The notes beneath the pieces were generated by a model. The model searched no databases. It saw nothing but the letters and a program-made list of their open reading frames with translations, and was not told the DNA's origin. The translations under genes and the position numbers were made by a program. Positions 22,568 to 33,640 of a DNA stretch of 64,000 nucleotides are shown here, piece after piece (the first letter of the stretch is position 1; the number at the start of each line of letters is the position of its first letter). Source of the stretch: Saccharum officinarum (taxonomy: Eukaryota > Streptophyta > Magnoliopsida > Poales > Poaceae); contig CM036231.1 of NCBI GenBank assembly GCA_020631735.1, forward strand, positions 3,747,831 through 3,811,830. The letters run 5' to 3'.

Positions 22568-23535
22568 AGACTATGCGCACTCATGGACCTCTATATTCAT
22601 CATCAAAAAGGAATATTACATCCTAGTCACCATAAAATATACAGTTTCCCCGCATCCATCCATCCTCTATCCACTGTGGGGCCCACTTGTCACTTTATCT
22701 AAATATATCCATTTGACATCTTGTTTTGAAGTATTTATTGAAAGGAATTTAATGATACAATCAGAATTTAATTTGATTTTTTAGTTTGAGAGTTATAACA
22801 TTTTTTTATTCGTTGAATAGGTGGGACCCACCGCACGTTCTCTCTTCACTTTTCTCGGCAGTCACGTCTGGAGAGCTCTCGCGGGCGCGTGCATACTCTC
22901 TCTCTAGCCTCCGGACGTCCGCTATCCAGCTCCACCATGCTACATTTTCCGGACTACTGTACCATAGCGTAGTGTTTAGCGTACTCGGTGCGGCTTCCTC
23001 ATCCGGTATGTGCTCCTCCAGTACGCAGATAATGTAGCCGGTGCGGGTAGTCTTAGACTAACCGCACCGGGACCTCTATGTCCATCCGGTAAAGCGATAG
23101 AGGAACATGTAGAGTAAAATTCATCTGCAGCGGATACGGCATCCGGTCCTGTAAAGCGAGGACGTCCGCGTTATTTAGCGTGACAGAGAGCAGATAGCGT
23201 GCCGGACGACGCTGCTGCCCACACACGCGCGTGAGAGAGAGCAGGAGAGAGCACTACCAGCGCGGGTCCCACTAGTTTACCGACGAAAAAATGTTATAAC
23301 TCACAAACCAAAAAATCAAATTAAATTTCGATTGTACCATTAAATTCGTTTCAACAAATACTTCAAAATAAGATGTCACATGGATATATTTAGATAAAGT
23401 GACAAGTGGACCCCACAGTGGATAGAGAATGATATAGAGGATGGATGGATGCGAAAAAACTGTATATTTTGTGATGACTGGGATGAAATATTCTTTTTAG
23501 AGGATGAATATAGAGGTCCATGAGTGCTGATAGTC
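22568..23535. mobile_element. Long-inverted-repeat (foldback or MULE-like) element
   Basis: About 250 bp at 22568-22815 is repeated in inverted orientation at 23283-23535. Both outer ends read agactat, four variable bases, then ctcatggacctctatattc. The inner arms end in ataacatttttttcg-type sequence. The 470-bp centre is GC-richer with short ccggt palindromes. Such long terminal inverted repeats fit a non-autonomous Mutator-like or foldback element. No transposase is present and a target duplication could not be assigned. Confidence 0.75.
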
Positions 23536-23614
23536 TTAGTCTGGATCAAAGCACTCCCGATGCCATTGCCGGCTCGCACCCGCGTCGTGCTCACGCCGCA
23601 CGACGATGACGCCG

Positions 23615-23702
23615 CGCTCGTGCCGCACGACGACACTGCTGCGCTCGCGTCAGCGCCATGCTTGTGCCGCACGACGACACTGCTGCGCTCGCGTCCGCGC
23701 CA
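23615..23702. repeat. GC-rich tandem repeat, ~50-bp unit
   Basis: Units built on gccgcacgacgacactgctg and cgctcgcgtc occur two to three times in direct orientation. The open frames across it, on both strands, are products of the repeat. Confidence 0.7.
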
Positions 23703-24137
23703 ACTTCATCCCGCCGCGGCCACCACCGTGCTCTGGCCGCGCCTTCCACGGGAGTCGTAGACGGTGGAATCGGCGGAATAGCAACCAAGCACGTGCACGA
23801 AGACGGCGAACCTCTCGATCTTCCTGAATTGCTTTGTGGACGCGCGGGTCTTGCATTGCACCCTCGTAGTCGCGCGCAGCAGAAATGCAATGCGCCACGC
23901 AAAGCCAGTGCGCGAGGACGTCGCGACGGTTTTTCTGGTAACCGGTCGCCATTGGTGCCGAGCCGAGCTCGCGACTTGCCACGCCTTCTCTGCTCCCGTC
24001 CTTCCTTCTCCAGGCCTCGTTTCGGCCCCACGCTAATGCCCCACACCTCCGAACCCTCGCACAACTAGCTGCAAGAACTGGACAACAGGAGACCACGCAA
24101 CGCGTAAACTAATGCATCTACATTCTGATTATCTTGC

Positions 24138-24225
24138 AAGCTCCACGATGCATGCATCCATGCAAATCCCCACTGCATCGCTTCTGGCTCCACGATGCAT
24201 GCATCCATGCAAATCTCCACCGCGA
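24138..24225. repeat. Two-copy direct repeat containing cgatgcatgcatccatgcaa
   Basis: A unit of about 38 bp (gctccacgatgcatgcatcc, then atgcaaatc) occurs at 24138 and 24187. The core is palindromic around tgcatgca. It lies at the broken end of the F-box-like fragment. Confidence 0.75.
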
Positions 24226-24229
24226 GGCG

Positions 24230-24760
24230 AGGCCAGAGAACACGACCCCGCGGCGCACGACGGCGGTGTGCAATCCCACTCCCACGGCGGGCTGGGTCCT
24301 GCCGATCCTGGCGCCGGCTCCCAGCTTCCCGCTTCCGAGGAGTAGCACCGGAGTGTTGTGAAGCTGCGACTGTTGTAGAGTACCCGCGTCATACGCCGGT
24401 CGCTGCTGCGTTCGTCGGCCGCGTCAATCACTGTGCACGCGTAGGGACCGGTGGGGCTGTCCATGCCGGGCAGCTGCAGGAGGACGTCGAGGCCGCCGCC
24501 GCCGGCGGCGGTCACCAGGTTGCAGACGCCCAGCCTGACAGCGTGTGGGTGACCCTCGAGTTCGCGCGGCGGTTTCCGGACGCCACCACGCAGGATGCGT
24601 TGTCCACGAGCGCGGCAGAAGAGGGCTGGAGGCCCAGGCGGCAGCAGACAGGGGCAAGGGCCGGGCCAGCAGCAGCAGACCGCAGCGTGGACAGGCCCTT
24701 GCGGGGTGAGGTCCGCGAGCTGCGCGGCCAAGTCGGTGACGTCGGAGAAGACGACCTAGG
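24230..24760 (-). pseudogene. Fragment of a grass F-box-family gene (F-box-associated region)
   Basis: The minus-strand translation includes LRLGVCNLVT-like sequence, then GPYACTVIDAADE, RVLYNSRSFTTLRCYSSEAGSWEP and, after a frame change near 24315, GARIGRTQPAVGVGLHTAVVRRGVVF. This order resembles the C-terminal region of grass F-box proteins, where a phrase like 'YACTVI...LRCYSS...W' precedes 'VVRRGVVFWL'. No F-box helix is visible and the frame is broken, so it is a fragment. Assignment is from pattern memory and moderately secure. Confidence 0.45.
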
Positions 24761-24859
24761 CGGTGACATCATCAAAACAGAGCCAGCGTGAAGCACCACA
24801 TGTGCAAAACCAGTAGCAAAACCAGCCCAGAGGTTATTTATCTGGTTTTGCATAAGTTT

Positions 24860-26095
24860 TTTAAAAGGACGGCAAAAGTTTTGCCACAGATTTTATTAGA
24901 CGATAGAAAGGGAAAAAAAACTTTACAAAAGGTTTTTTACAGGATGCAGTCCGAGCTGGGCCACGACTCCAACTCTTCCTCCCCAACTCTGAAAATAGAA
25001 AAACCACATGAACGAAAGCCGCTGAAGCAAAACAATCATCCGAACAACTAAGAAAACTAACAACAAATAACATCAACGACCGGAGAGGATCTGAGATGAA
25101 AAAACTGAAACTAGTAAAACTGAACCCGCTCTTCTACTACTACAATTGTGTTTCGTCATCCCTAGGAGCCATAGCCAACCGGTATTGCATGATCTTATCC
25201 TTGCAACGTCCAGCGACCTGCAGCGGGCTAAGGGAGGTATGTTGAAAGATTCTTCGATTTCTCTCCTTCCAAATACTCCACCAGAAATATATGAAGATCC
25301 CATCAACTTGCCTTCTCTGGTTTTTATCGATTTTCCGCCAGCATCTCCACCAGTACGTGTGCAGAGATCCGTCAATATTAACTGAATCCAAAGCTGAGAG
25401 ATTGAACCATTGTTTTATAATACCCCAAACCTCCTTTGTGAAAGGGCAGTCTTTGCACAGGTGCACTGGAGTTTCTTGATCACTTGAACATAGCTGACAC
25501 TCCATGTCATCAGTCCAACCTCTTTTAAAGAGATTATTTGCTGTAATTATTTTCTTGTGCAAAAAGGTCCATGCAAAAAATCGGTATTTCTGTTCCGCTT
25601 TAGCCTTCCATATTGGTGTCAATTTCAGCTTACTGAAAACTCCAGTAAACTGAATCTGATAAGCACTCTTTGTAGTGTATTCTCCATCCATCGTCCATCT
25701 CCAGGTTATACTGTCTTCGACTGTTTCATTCCGAGCTACTTCCCTTATTGCCTCCCAAAGCTTGACAAATTGTGTTACTTCATCACTCGTTGCGGGCGGA
25801 TAAATATGATCGATCCATTTTTCATTCTTATCTTCTTTCTTCTTGACTTTGCATACAGCAATGGCGCTATTGACTTTGCCATGTTCCCATTTATCCAACA
25901 AGACGTCCAGAAAGGGGCCATCTTGCCATCGCCAACGGTAACAATGGTAGAAGCATAGAACAGTTCCCGATCCACTCTATCACAAGAAACTTTCAAATTA
26001 GTCCACGCTCTTTTTTTCTGCTTCCATTGAAACCACATCCACCGGAGCCTAAGAGCTCTAGTAAACCTGTCCATGTTCAATATCCCCAATCCACC
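24860..26095 (-). mobile_element. 5'-truncated LINE (non-LTR retrotransposon) fragment
   Basis: Two overlapping minus-strand frames (25775-26089 and 25140-25901) encode the C-terminal part of a LINE ORF2. First comes GILNMDRFTRALRLRWMW, the segment after the reverse transcriptase. Then comes the zinc-binding reverse-transcriptase domain: W-R-W-T-M-D-G-E-Y-T-T-K-S-A-Y, W-K-A-K-A-E-Q-K-Y-R-F-F-A-W, CQLCSSDQETPVHLCKDCPF, and WWSIWKERNRRIF. A frameshift near 25870 separates them. The reverse transcriptase core itself is absent. The 3' limit near 24860 is approximate. Confidence 0.85.
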
Positions 26096-26099
26096 CTTG

Positions 26100-26175
26100 T
26101 GTTTTGCAAAGTTTAACGTGTATAATACCCGATTTTATAGTTCAGGGGTTATGTAATCCACCCTTGTGTTTTCTG
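26100..26175. mobile_element. Right inverted terminus of the composite element
   Basis: Inverted partner of 22380-22475. The string aatccacccttgtgtttt occurs twice here, at about 26086 and 26155, once at the 5' edge of the LINE fragment and once beyond the inverted terminus. Confidence 0.5.
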
Positions 26176-26466
26176 ATGTTTTTTTTAGGTGCATGCTAAT
26201 GTAATTTTCTATTTTGTTCCATCATAGCGATTTTTATATTATGCAAACAAGAACAGATAATATTTCTTGAAAGGATTTTTGTTTAAGAAAGTCTGTGCTG
26301 ATGTCAGAAAGTAACTTTGGTGAGGTCAGCAAAGCCTCGCCGTCATAAACCCAGAGCAGTCAAGCCATTTTTGCGGCAGTCCAGCAATTTTCGCGCGCCC
26401 ACGAAAAGCCAAAAAAATGCGAGGCCCTTATCATCTTGCAATTTTCACAATAGGGTGGACACCATA

Positions 26467-26645
26467 GTTTTAAATCTCCCGCTATAGCTGCCGCTATAGC
26501 CCGCTATAGCATTTTGAGGCAGGGTGCCGCTATTTGTGTTCATGTACAATTTAGCCGCTTTATCCCGCTATAGCCCGATATAGCTCCGCTATTAGCTGTT
26601 TTAGAGATATACCGCTAAACACATTAGCCCGCTATTTAAAACATT
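26467..26645. mobile_element. MITE-like element of cgctatag repeats
   Basis: Inverted ends gttttaaatctcccgctat and agcccgctatttaaaac enclose repeated ccgctatagc units. No coding capacity. Confidence 0.6.
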
Positions 26646-26816
26646 GGTGGACACACACCCTTTATCTCATTATTTAGTTTGTTCTTTTGATTCGTGCAGG
26701 TTAAAAAATTTGGGTACTGATTTTAAATCATTGGAACATAAATTTTTAGAGCACTTCGGTATGAATCTTAATATGAAATAGACGCTGGCAGACGAGGACG
26801 CCCACCCCGCCGTAGG

Positions 26817-27072
26817 TCTTGTTTAGATTCCAGAATTCACCCCTAAATTCCACTGTGCAAAAAGGAGATTCCACATCACATCAAAATGTCGGCAAATGCA
26901 TGGAGTACTAAATGTAGATGAAATCATAAAGTAATTGTACAGTTTTGTTGTACTTTACGAGACGAACATTTTGAGTCTAATTAATAAATTTTTGGATAAT
27001 TTTTTACACTAAAAAAACAAAATTGCTACCGTATTCGAGGCTAGCACTGTGCAAATTCGACGACCCCGAACG
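26817..27072. mobile_element. MITE in the promoter region of the CDKF-like kinase
   Basis: Ends read tcttgtttagattcc and ggatctaaactgtacaagg. The interior (ccacatcacatcaaaatgtc, gtactaaatgtagatgaa) matches the MITE at 30920-31171, so they belong to one family. It ends about 250 bp upstream of the kinase ATG. Confidence 0.7.
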
Positions 27073-27322
27073 AGGGATCTAAACTGTACAAGGCCGTGGT
27101 TTCGTTTATCCTAATTGAAACCAAATATTGAATTCGAGTCGGAGTCGTAGGCGTTAGAGCGACGCCACCGGCCACCACCATCGCAGCTGTCGGATCCCCT
27201 TCCCTCCCCTTCTGCCTATCGCTTCGTTCCATCTCGATTCGCAATTCGCTTTCTCTCTGCTCTCCGCTCGACTTTCGATCCCAGATTCCCACTGCCTTCT
27301 CTCCCAATCTCGAGTTCAGATC

Positions 27323-28270
27323 ATGTCTGCGGCGGTGGCGGCGGTGCCGACGGCTCGCAAGCGCCCGGCACCGCACCAAGAAGCACGCGCTGCTGCTGAC
27401 GCGAACAAGCGACCGCGGCACAGCGGTCCCCGGAGCATCGACGAGTTGGAGCTGTTCGAGGTGCTCGGCCAGGGTGCCGAAGGCGTGGTGCGCAGGGGGC
27501 GCGACCGCCGCATCGGCAAAAAGGTGGCGCTCAAATGGATCGGCCACCCCGATCGCCGCGCGCTCGCCATGGAGGCCGGCTGCCTCCACGTGTGCCGCGG
27601 CCACCCCTCCATCATCGGGATCCAGGATGTCGCCGCCGACCCCAAGACCGGGGACGTCCACCTCATGTTGGAGCTGGTCCACGGTGGGTCAAGCCTCCGC
27701 GACTCCATGTGGAGGCCCTTGTCCGAGGACGTGGTCCGCGAGATGATGCGGCAGCTCGTCAGCGCTGCCAAGAAGATTCATGGTGTGGGGTTCATCCATC
27801 GAGACATGAAGCCAGAGAATATCCTCGTCTGCCCATTCGGCGAGCTCAAAGTCTGCAATTTTGGATCGGCGACGCGACAGAAGCCCGCCGGGAAGGCGCA
27901 TGAGGCCTCCCCCGGCGGGACGCTGCAGTACAACTCGCCGGAGCTATTCGACGGCAATTGGTACTACGGCCCCGCTGTCGACATGTGGGGCCTCGGGTGC
28001 GTCATGGCGGAGCTTCTGAGTGCTGAGACTCTGTTCCAGGCGGAGACACGGGAGGAGATGCTTCACGAGATGTCCGAGCTTCGAGATCGGATGACCTCTG
28101 CAGCCGGAAAGCTTGATCCGGAGTGTTTGGCAGATCTGTCGGAGACTGGGCGTGATGTGCTGACAGGCCTGCTGGCCTTCTGCCTTGAGAAGAGGCTCAC
28201 CGTGGAGGAAGCGCTTGAGCACCCGTGGTTCAAGAACTTCAAGTCACTCTGGATACATGACATTGTTTAG
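27323..28270 (+). CDS. CDKF-2-like protein kinase with NFG in place of DFG
   Basis: An uninterrupted single exon of 315 residues. The N-terminus is basic (RKRP, NKRPRH) and could serve as a nuclear localisation signal. Kinase motifs in order: Gly loop GQGAEG (49-54), VALK Lys71, HRDMKPEN (159-166) with catalytic Asp161, then NFG at 179-181 where the metal-binding Asp is expected, SPE at 205-207, DMWGLGC, and a C-terminal HPWF. The sequence resembles the grass family annotated as putative cyclin-dependent kinase F-2. Without the DFG Asp it may be a weak or inactive kinase. Codon use is strongly GC-biased, as in the other host genes here. The first ATG after a 5' leader rich in CT was taken as the start. 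Confidence 0.85.
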   Translation: MSAAVAAVPTARKRPAPHQEARAAADANKRPRHSGPRSIDELELFEVLGQGAEGVVRRGRDRRIGKKVALKWIGHPDRRALAMEAGCLHVCRGHPSIIGIQDVAADPKTGDVHLMLELVHGGSSLRDSMWRPLSEDVVREMMRQLVSAAKKIHGVGFIHRDMKPENILVCPFGELKVCNFGSATRQKPAGKAHEASPGGTLQYNSPELFDGNWYYGPAVDMWGLGCVMAELLSAETLFQAETREEMLHEMSELRDRMTSAAGKLDPECLADLSETGRDVLTGLLAFCLEKRLTVEEALEHPWFKNFKSLWIHDIV

Positions 28271-29750
28271 TTATTAGATCGCTAGTAGCTGTTTCTTGAT
28301 GTAGGATTGTAGTACCACAGGGACTATTTCATTGCATTGTAGTGGCTTAGCTGATTCATGTAATGTTATGAAGCAACCTAATTCATTGTTGCTTCCTTGC
28401 CATTTATTTGTTGTTTGACCAATCTTCGTAGCAGGAATTGATCAGTGTAATATTTGTTCAATGCAATAAATTAATAAAATGTCGAGTTTGTTTTATAAAC
28501 TGTCTCTTGTTATCTATTCCCGGTACGGGATCTACCAATGCCAGTGGCTCAGGAAGTTGCAGCTCTTGTCAGGAAGTAGTAGATTCTAGCCTTGAGGAAA
28601 TGCTCTGAAAATTGAAGCTTCACCTCAATTGCCAACGGTAAAGCAAGCTAAAGGTATGAAAATTGTGAGAATGTGAGTTACTATTCCTTATCTTTTCTGG
28701 CCTTCAAGTGCATCTGCTGTTTGAGCTACAAGTCTGAATCATCTGAATGGTTCTGTGCCTCCATTGTTCCACAGGGCTGGCGAGTATGATTTTCGATTGG
28801 AATGGGTCACGGAGAAGCAGATGCGATGCGATAGATCCTTGTCCTTGTTACTACAGAGCTGGAGCTAATGTCGTAGTGTGCTTTGACTGACGGGAAGCAT
28901 TGCTCTCTTGCTGATCCAGTCGAACAAACAGGTACCGGTTAACTCTGCCATAGCCCATAGGGCATGTTAAGATCAGAATACTACACATCATAATACTCAG
29001 CACGTCTTTTTGTCAGTTCACTTCGGACCTTTCTTACTAGATGTCTTATTGTCCTCTTTTACCAATGACAGATGAAACAAATAGCTGAATCTTGCATATT
29101 GATGAGGATCTGTTGAATATTATGAATAGTTTGCAATCCATTTGGGGCAGAGTTTTAGTTTCCAGTTTTCTCTGTGGAGTGTCACTAAATTCCTCTCATC
29201 AAGTCTATTTCCAATGTTTTTTCCGTTACAGTTATTATCTGTGTGAAATGACTCTTTGTTTAGTGGTATTTAGTTTATTTAACTTCTTTCTTATCAACCT
29301 CATCGGGAGATTGTTGGTTTAACCTATATTCAGCTTCAATGGCATTCAGCAGAGATCACAATGACAATTTAGTGATATAAGAGTATGTGGATTGTACATG
29401 TAGAGAATTCTTCAGGAATGTGTAGCCAGGGATCATGACATATGGTCACAGGCTAGCCTTCTAGGGACCTCAAAAACCAATATATAAGCATGTAGTGATG
29501 TAGTAGTAGTATTTGTTTTGGTTCCAGCAAATGGTCTACAATTAAATTTGTCTTGTATATTTAAATAAACTTCTACATATTGGTTACCTTAATGTAAAAT
29601 TATGTCAAAATTTGTAGGGTCACCATTGCTTGTTAGTACTTGATAGGTATGGGAAGGAGGTGTTTAAGGAACTCTCCCTGTTGCAGGCCTCAGCTTCATT
29701 CCATTCCAGACATTAGGTTTTGTTCCAAAAATTCCAAAAGAATGATATTA
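28271..29750. other. 3' flank of the CDKF-like kinase
   Basis: The 3' untranslated region and intergenic DNA. The part from about 28160 to 28860 is duplicated downstream. Possible poly(A) signals (aataaa) lie near 28465-28480. A short open frame at 29092-29322 is not recognised. Confidence 0.5.
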
Positions 29751-29754
29751 AATC

Positions 29755-29950
29755 TTTACAACAACATAGCCTTTTGTCCCAAGCAAGTTGGGGTAGGCTA
29801 GAGATGAAACCCAAAAGAGACGAGAAACAGAGAGACACATAAAGGGACATAAAGGGCACAAGATAAAAAGAGGCCACGGTTCAGGCACGTTGATTGCCAA
29901 TCTCCAAGCGCTCCTGTCCATAGCTAAATCATTGGAGATATTAAATCTTT
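29755..29950 (-). mobile_element. RTE-type LINE 3'-end remnant
   Basis: On the minus strand this matches the end of the RTE-type element at 63184-63495: the string cccaagcaagttggggtagg with a following gctagag-gaaaccc. Only the last portion remains, opposite in orientation to the 63-kb copy. Confidence 0.6.
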
Positions 29951-30613
29951 CCTTTGCTGATATTTTGAACTATATATGGCAGCTTGGTTTCTGAACTCAG
30001 GACATCACGGTTGAGCTTTGCACCTTTTATGGCAGCTTGGTTTCTGAAATCGACTAGCTGTAACCTGGACATCAAACTTTTTTTTTGAACCTGACATCAA
30101 ACTTTTTCAGGTTCCCTTTTGCAGGGGGTATTCAGCAGCTTACTTGCGATAGAGCATTCATGAGCATTACAACATGCATAGCAAGCTTTCCTATGCCTCA
30201 TTTTTAGCTCCGGGTGATTCCTTAGAAGTGCAAAATACGCCATTCATTCAGTTCATCGAGTCACGTGATGTCGAACTCCAGCTGCTAGGAAGGTCATCTG
30301 ACGGGCCTGCTGGCCTTCTGCCCTGAGAAGAGGCTCAAAGCTGCGGAAGCGCTTGAGCATCCGTGGAGTCACCCCGGATACATGACATTGTTTAGTTATT
30401 AGATCGCTAGTAGCTGTTTCTTGATGTAGGATTGTAGTACCACAGGGATTATTTCATTGCATTGTAGCGGCTTAGCTGATTCATGTAATGTTATGAAGCA
30501 ACCAAATTCATTGTTGCTTCCTTGCCATTTATTTGTTGTTTGACCAATCTTTGTAGCGGGAGTTGATCAGTGTAATATTTGTTCAATGCAATAGAATGTT
30601 GACTTTGTTTTAG

Positions 30614-30833
30614 GGCGTGTTTCAAGGGCTATAAAGTTTTCGAAAATACTGTAGCACATGTGTAACTATAACAATTAGTGTCCAATTATGGACTAATTAG
30701 GTTTAAAAGATTCGTCTCGTAAAATATATGCAATTAGTTATTTTTTATCTATATTTAATGCTTCTGGCATATCTCCAAACATTCGACGGAATAGGGTGTA
30801 AAGTTTTTTTAAGTGGGAACTAAACACCCCTCG
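30614..30833. mobile_element. MITE inserted in the kinase 3' duplicate
   Basis: Begins gggcgtgttt and ends aaacacccct. Its absence from the paralogous sequence at 28496-28515 marks the insertion. Confidence 0.7.
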
Positions 30834-30919
30834 CTTATCTATTCTCATTACGGGATCTACAAATGCCAGTGGCTCAGGAAGTTGCAGCTCTTGTCAGGAA
30901 GTAGTAGATTCTAGCCTTG

Positions 30920-31171
30920 GCCTTGTTTAGTTCCCAAATCCAACCCCTAAATTTCACTATACAAAAAGAAGATTTCCCATCACATCAAAATGTCGGTAAA
31001 TGCATGAAGTACTAAATGTAGATGAAATCAAAAACTAATTGCACAGTTTTGTTATACTTTGCGAGATGAATATTTTGAGTCTAATTTATCATTTTTTGGA
31101 CAATTTTTTACACTAAAAAACAAAAGTACTTTTGCCGAATCCGGCGATCCAACTCTGGATCTAAACACGGC
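30920..31171. mobile_element. Second MITE in the kinase 3' duplicate
   Basis: Begins gccttgtttag and ends ctaaacacggc. The host sequence CCTTG is present on both sides (30915-30919 and 31172-31176) but once in the uninterrupted paralogue near 28590, consistent with a target duplication. Same family as 26817-27072. Confidence 0.78.
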
Positions 31172-31736
31172 CCTTGAGGAAATGCTCTGACACAGCTTCA
31201 CCTCAATTGCCAACGGTAAAGCTAAAGGTATGAAAATTGTGAGTTACTATTCCTTATCGTTTATTCTTTTCTGGCCTTTAAGTGCATCTGCTGTTTGAGT
31301 TACAGGTCTGAATCATCTGAATGGTGTTGTGCCCCCATTGATCCACAGGGATGGCGTGTATGATTTTCGATTGGAACGGGTCACGGAGAAGAAGATGCGA
31401 TGCGATACGATAGATCCTCGTCCAGGTTACTACTACTCCGTAGTTACTACAGAGCTGGGCCTCCATTGATCCACATGTAGCGGTTTACCATCTTTTCTTT
31501 CACACAAGTCCACATGTTGATCTCATGCCTTCCCCAATGCTCCACGGTGGCTGGTGGTCTTGTCAGTCCAGCTAGGTTCGGATGCCGTGAACTTAAAATT
31601 AGAATATTGTTCTTCTATAATATGAATATTTTTCTTACAAAATGGAACATTATTATCTAAACTTAGAACATCGTCTCTACTCAATAAAAAAATATTCTAT
31701 CTTTATAAGATAAATGTTCGCTAATAAAAATCTATC

Positions 31737-32762
31737 TAAATATATACATGTGGGATCTTGTTTTGAATGATTTATTGAAAAAAAATCTGATGGTGCAATC
31801 GAAATTTAATTTAAATATTTCGTTTAGCAGTTATGATTTTTTAGTTTGTTCATGTGTAAGCTGAGACAGACGTGGGTGAGGTTGAGTATCTCCCAGAGTT
31901 TCTAAAACACTCTCCTAATCTATCGTTTTTAGCAAAATTGCGAAAAACACATCTCCAACAGTTTCTGATTCCAGCTCCTAATCTCTTGGGACTTAGAAAA
32001 AAAGCCCCTCTACGCGTAAAGATCCGCGCCCTCACGGTCGCGCGGAGAAACACTTTCCCCGTCGTTCCCCTTCGCGCCGTGGTCATGGCCGTCGCTGGCT
32101 GTCTCTACGGCCACCGCAGGGGCCGCGTCGTGCTGGCCGCAGTGCCTGCCGAGCCTTGTCGTCGAGCTCGCGCTCCAGACGCACGTGCTTCTCCGCGAGC
32201 TCGGCAATCTGGCCGGCGCTCGCATCGTCCCGGAGACTGAGCACTGCACGGTGTCGGAGGCCGCCACCACCCGCGATGGAGGAGGGGCACGGGCTAATCG
32301 CGGAGGCCGCGCGTCGCCCGAGCCACCTTCCGCCACCCACGCGCCCGCCGTCGCGAAGGGGTCACAGGACCACGCCGACGACGACGCGCTGGTGCTGCTT
32401 TCCGTGAGATGGTCACCGCGGCGGGCGGCTACTGCCTCTTTGTGTCTCTGTGCCTTTCCTGCCCGTGGCCATGTCCTGCTATTTCTCTCTGATGCTTCTT
32501 TTAATGGTGGGCGGCTAGCAGCCGGCTACTGCCTACTGCCGTTCTGCCATGGACGGATGGGCCGCATCCGTGGAGCTCTAGAGCAAGTACTCGCGCACAA
32601 GGAAAGGAGATAAATTTGTGGGACCAAATATTGAGTGAGACCAAGGTGTAGATGTTTTAGAAGTGATTTATTGGAAACTGCTCTTAATACTTTTTTAGGA
32701 CTTAGAAAACTCCTTGGTTTTGGGATGGAATTCTCGGAAACTCTCGGAGATGCTCTTATCTG
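31737..32762. mobile_element. Possible gene-capturing (Pack-MULE-like) element
   Basis: Bases 31737-31855 resemble the long inverted repeat at 22690-22815. Then 31885-32000 (tatctcccagagtttct) and 32640-32762 (complement of gagcatctccgagagtttcc) form imperfect inverted ends around a GC-rich centre at 32020-32600. The centre has coding texture on the minus strand (SLRDDASAGQIAELAEKHVRLERELDDK, a predicted amphipathic helix) but no complete gene. Capture of a host gene piece is an inference from composition and layout. Confidence 0.4.
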
Positions 32763-33004
32763 CTGCAGAGAACCATGCACGCTTCCTTCCCACTTCTATT
32801 ATTCTCGCGCGCTCCTTTTTTTTGAGGAAAATTCTCGCGCGCTCCTGACCGGCGCCAATTGGGCGGCAAGCTAGCAGCCCATTGGATGGAGATTATCGTC
32901 TGCATAAGCAGCCCACGAACGCCGCCCATTAGCCGTCGAAGCGAGCTTGGCCCATAGATGGAGCTGCGAGCGCGCGGGATTCCGTCGACGTCCAGGTGAG
33001 TTAG

Positions 33005-33640
33005 GTACGTAAGCTTTCTTTTATTTTTTTCCTCTTTCTTTTTTCCTTTCTACTATTTCTTTTTTTTCTTTTTTTGAAACTATTCCTTTTTATTTTTATT
33101 TTCTATTTTATTGTTTTTTCTGTTCTATCGTTCTTGTCATCTTTTATTCTTTTTTTTCTTTCTTTTCAACTTTTATACCTTTTTAAATTTTCTTTTATTT
33201 CTTCTATTTCCTTTTTTCTTTCCTTTTTTTCATTTTTCTTTTTCGGTGATCTTTTATTATTCTTTTTATTTCCTTTTTCTATTTTCTTTTTTATTGTATG
33301 TTTTTCTTTTCCTTTTCTTCTTCCCTTTCATTCATTTGTTTTCCTTTTCTTTTTTCTTTTTCGTGGATTTTTGTCGTTTTTTTTATTTTCTTTATTCTTT
33401 TACTTTACTCTATTAATTCTATTTCCTTTTTTATTTTTATTTTTCTTTTTTGTTTCCTTTCCTTACTTCTATTTAGTTTTTTCTTTTTTCTTTTTTGTTT
33501 TCTTATATTTTTATTTTTTTAACATTTATACATTTTAAATTTCTTCTTTTTGATAGAATTAATAATTTTTTATTTCATTTTCTATTTCTGTATTTTTTTA
33601 TTTTCCTTTCTTTTCTTCTATTTATAATTTTACATTTCAC
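33005..33640. repeat. T-rich pyrimidine tract, ~630 bp
   Basis: Almost pure T with scattered C and A on the plus strand (ttttctttttt, tttcctttt). The Phe-rich open frames across it are composition artefacts. Confidence 0.9.

Larger units (their letters stand above)
30299..31470 (+). pseudogene. Partial duplicate of the CDKF-like kinase 3' end and its 3' flank
   Basis: Bases 30299-30613, 30834-30919 and 31172-31470 repeat 28160-28495, 28515-28592 and 28593-28860 in the same orientation. The coding part covers only the last 35 or so codons and has a deletion where WFKNFK should be, so it encodes nothing useful. The duplicate is split by two MITEs that are absent from the original. Confidence 0.85.

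Noticed and set aside
33074..33538. A 154-codon Phe-rich open frame
   Set aside because: It is a product of the T-rich tract; composition alone explains the lack of stops.
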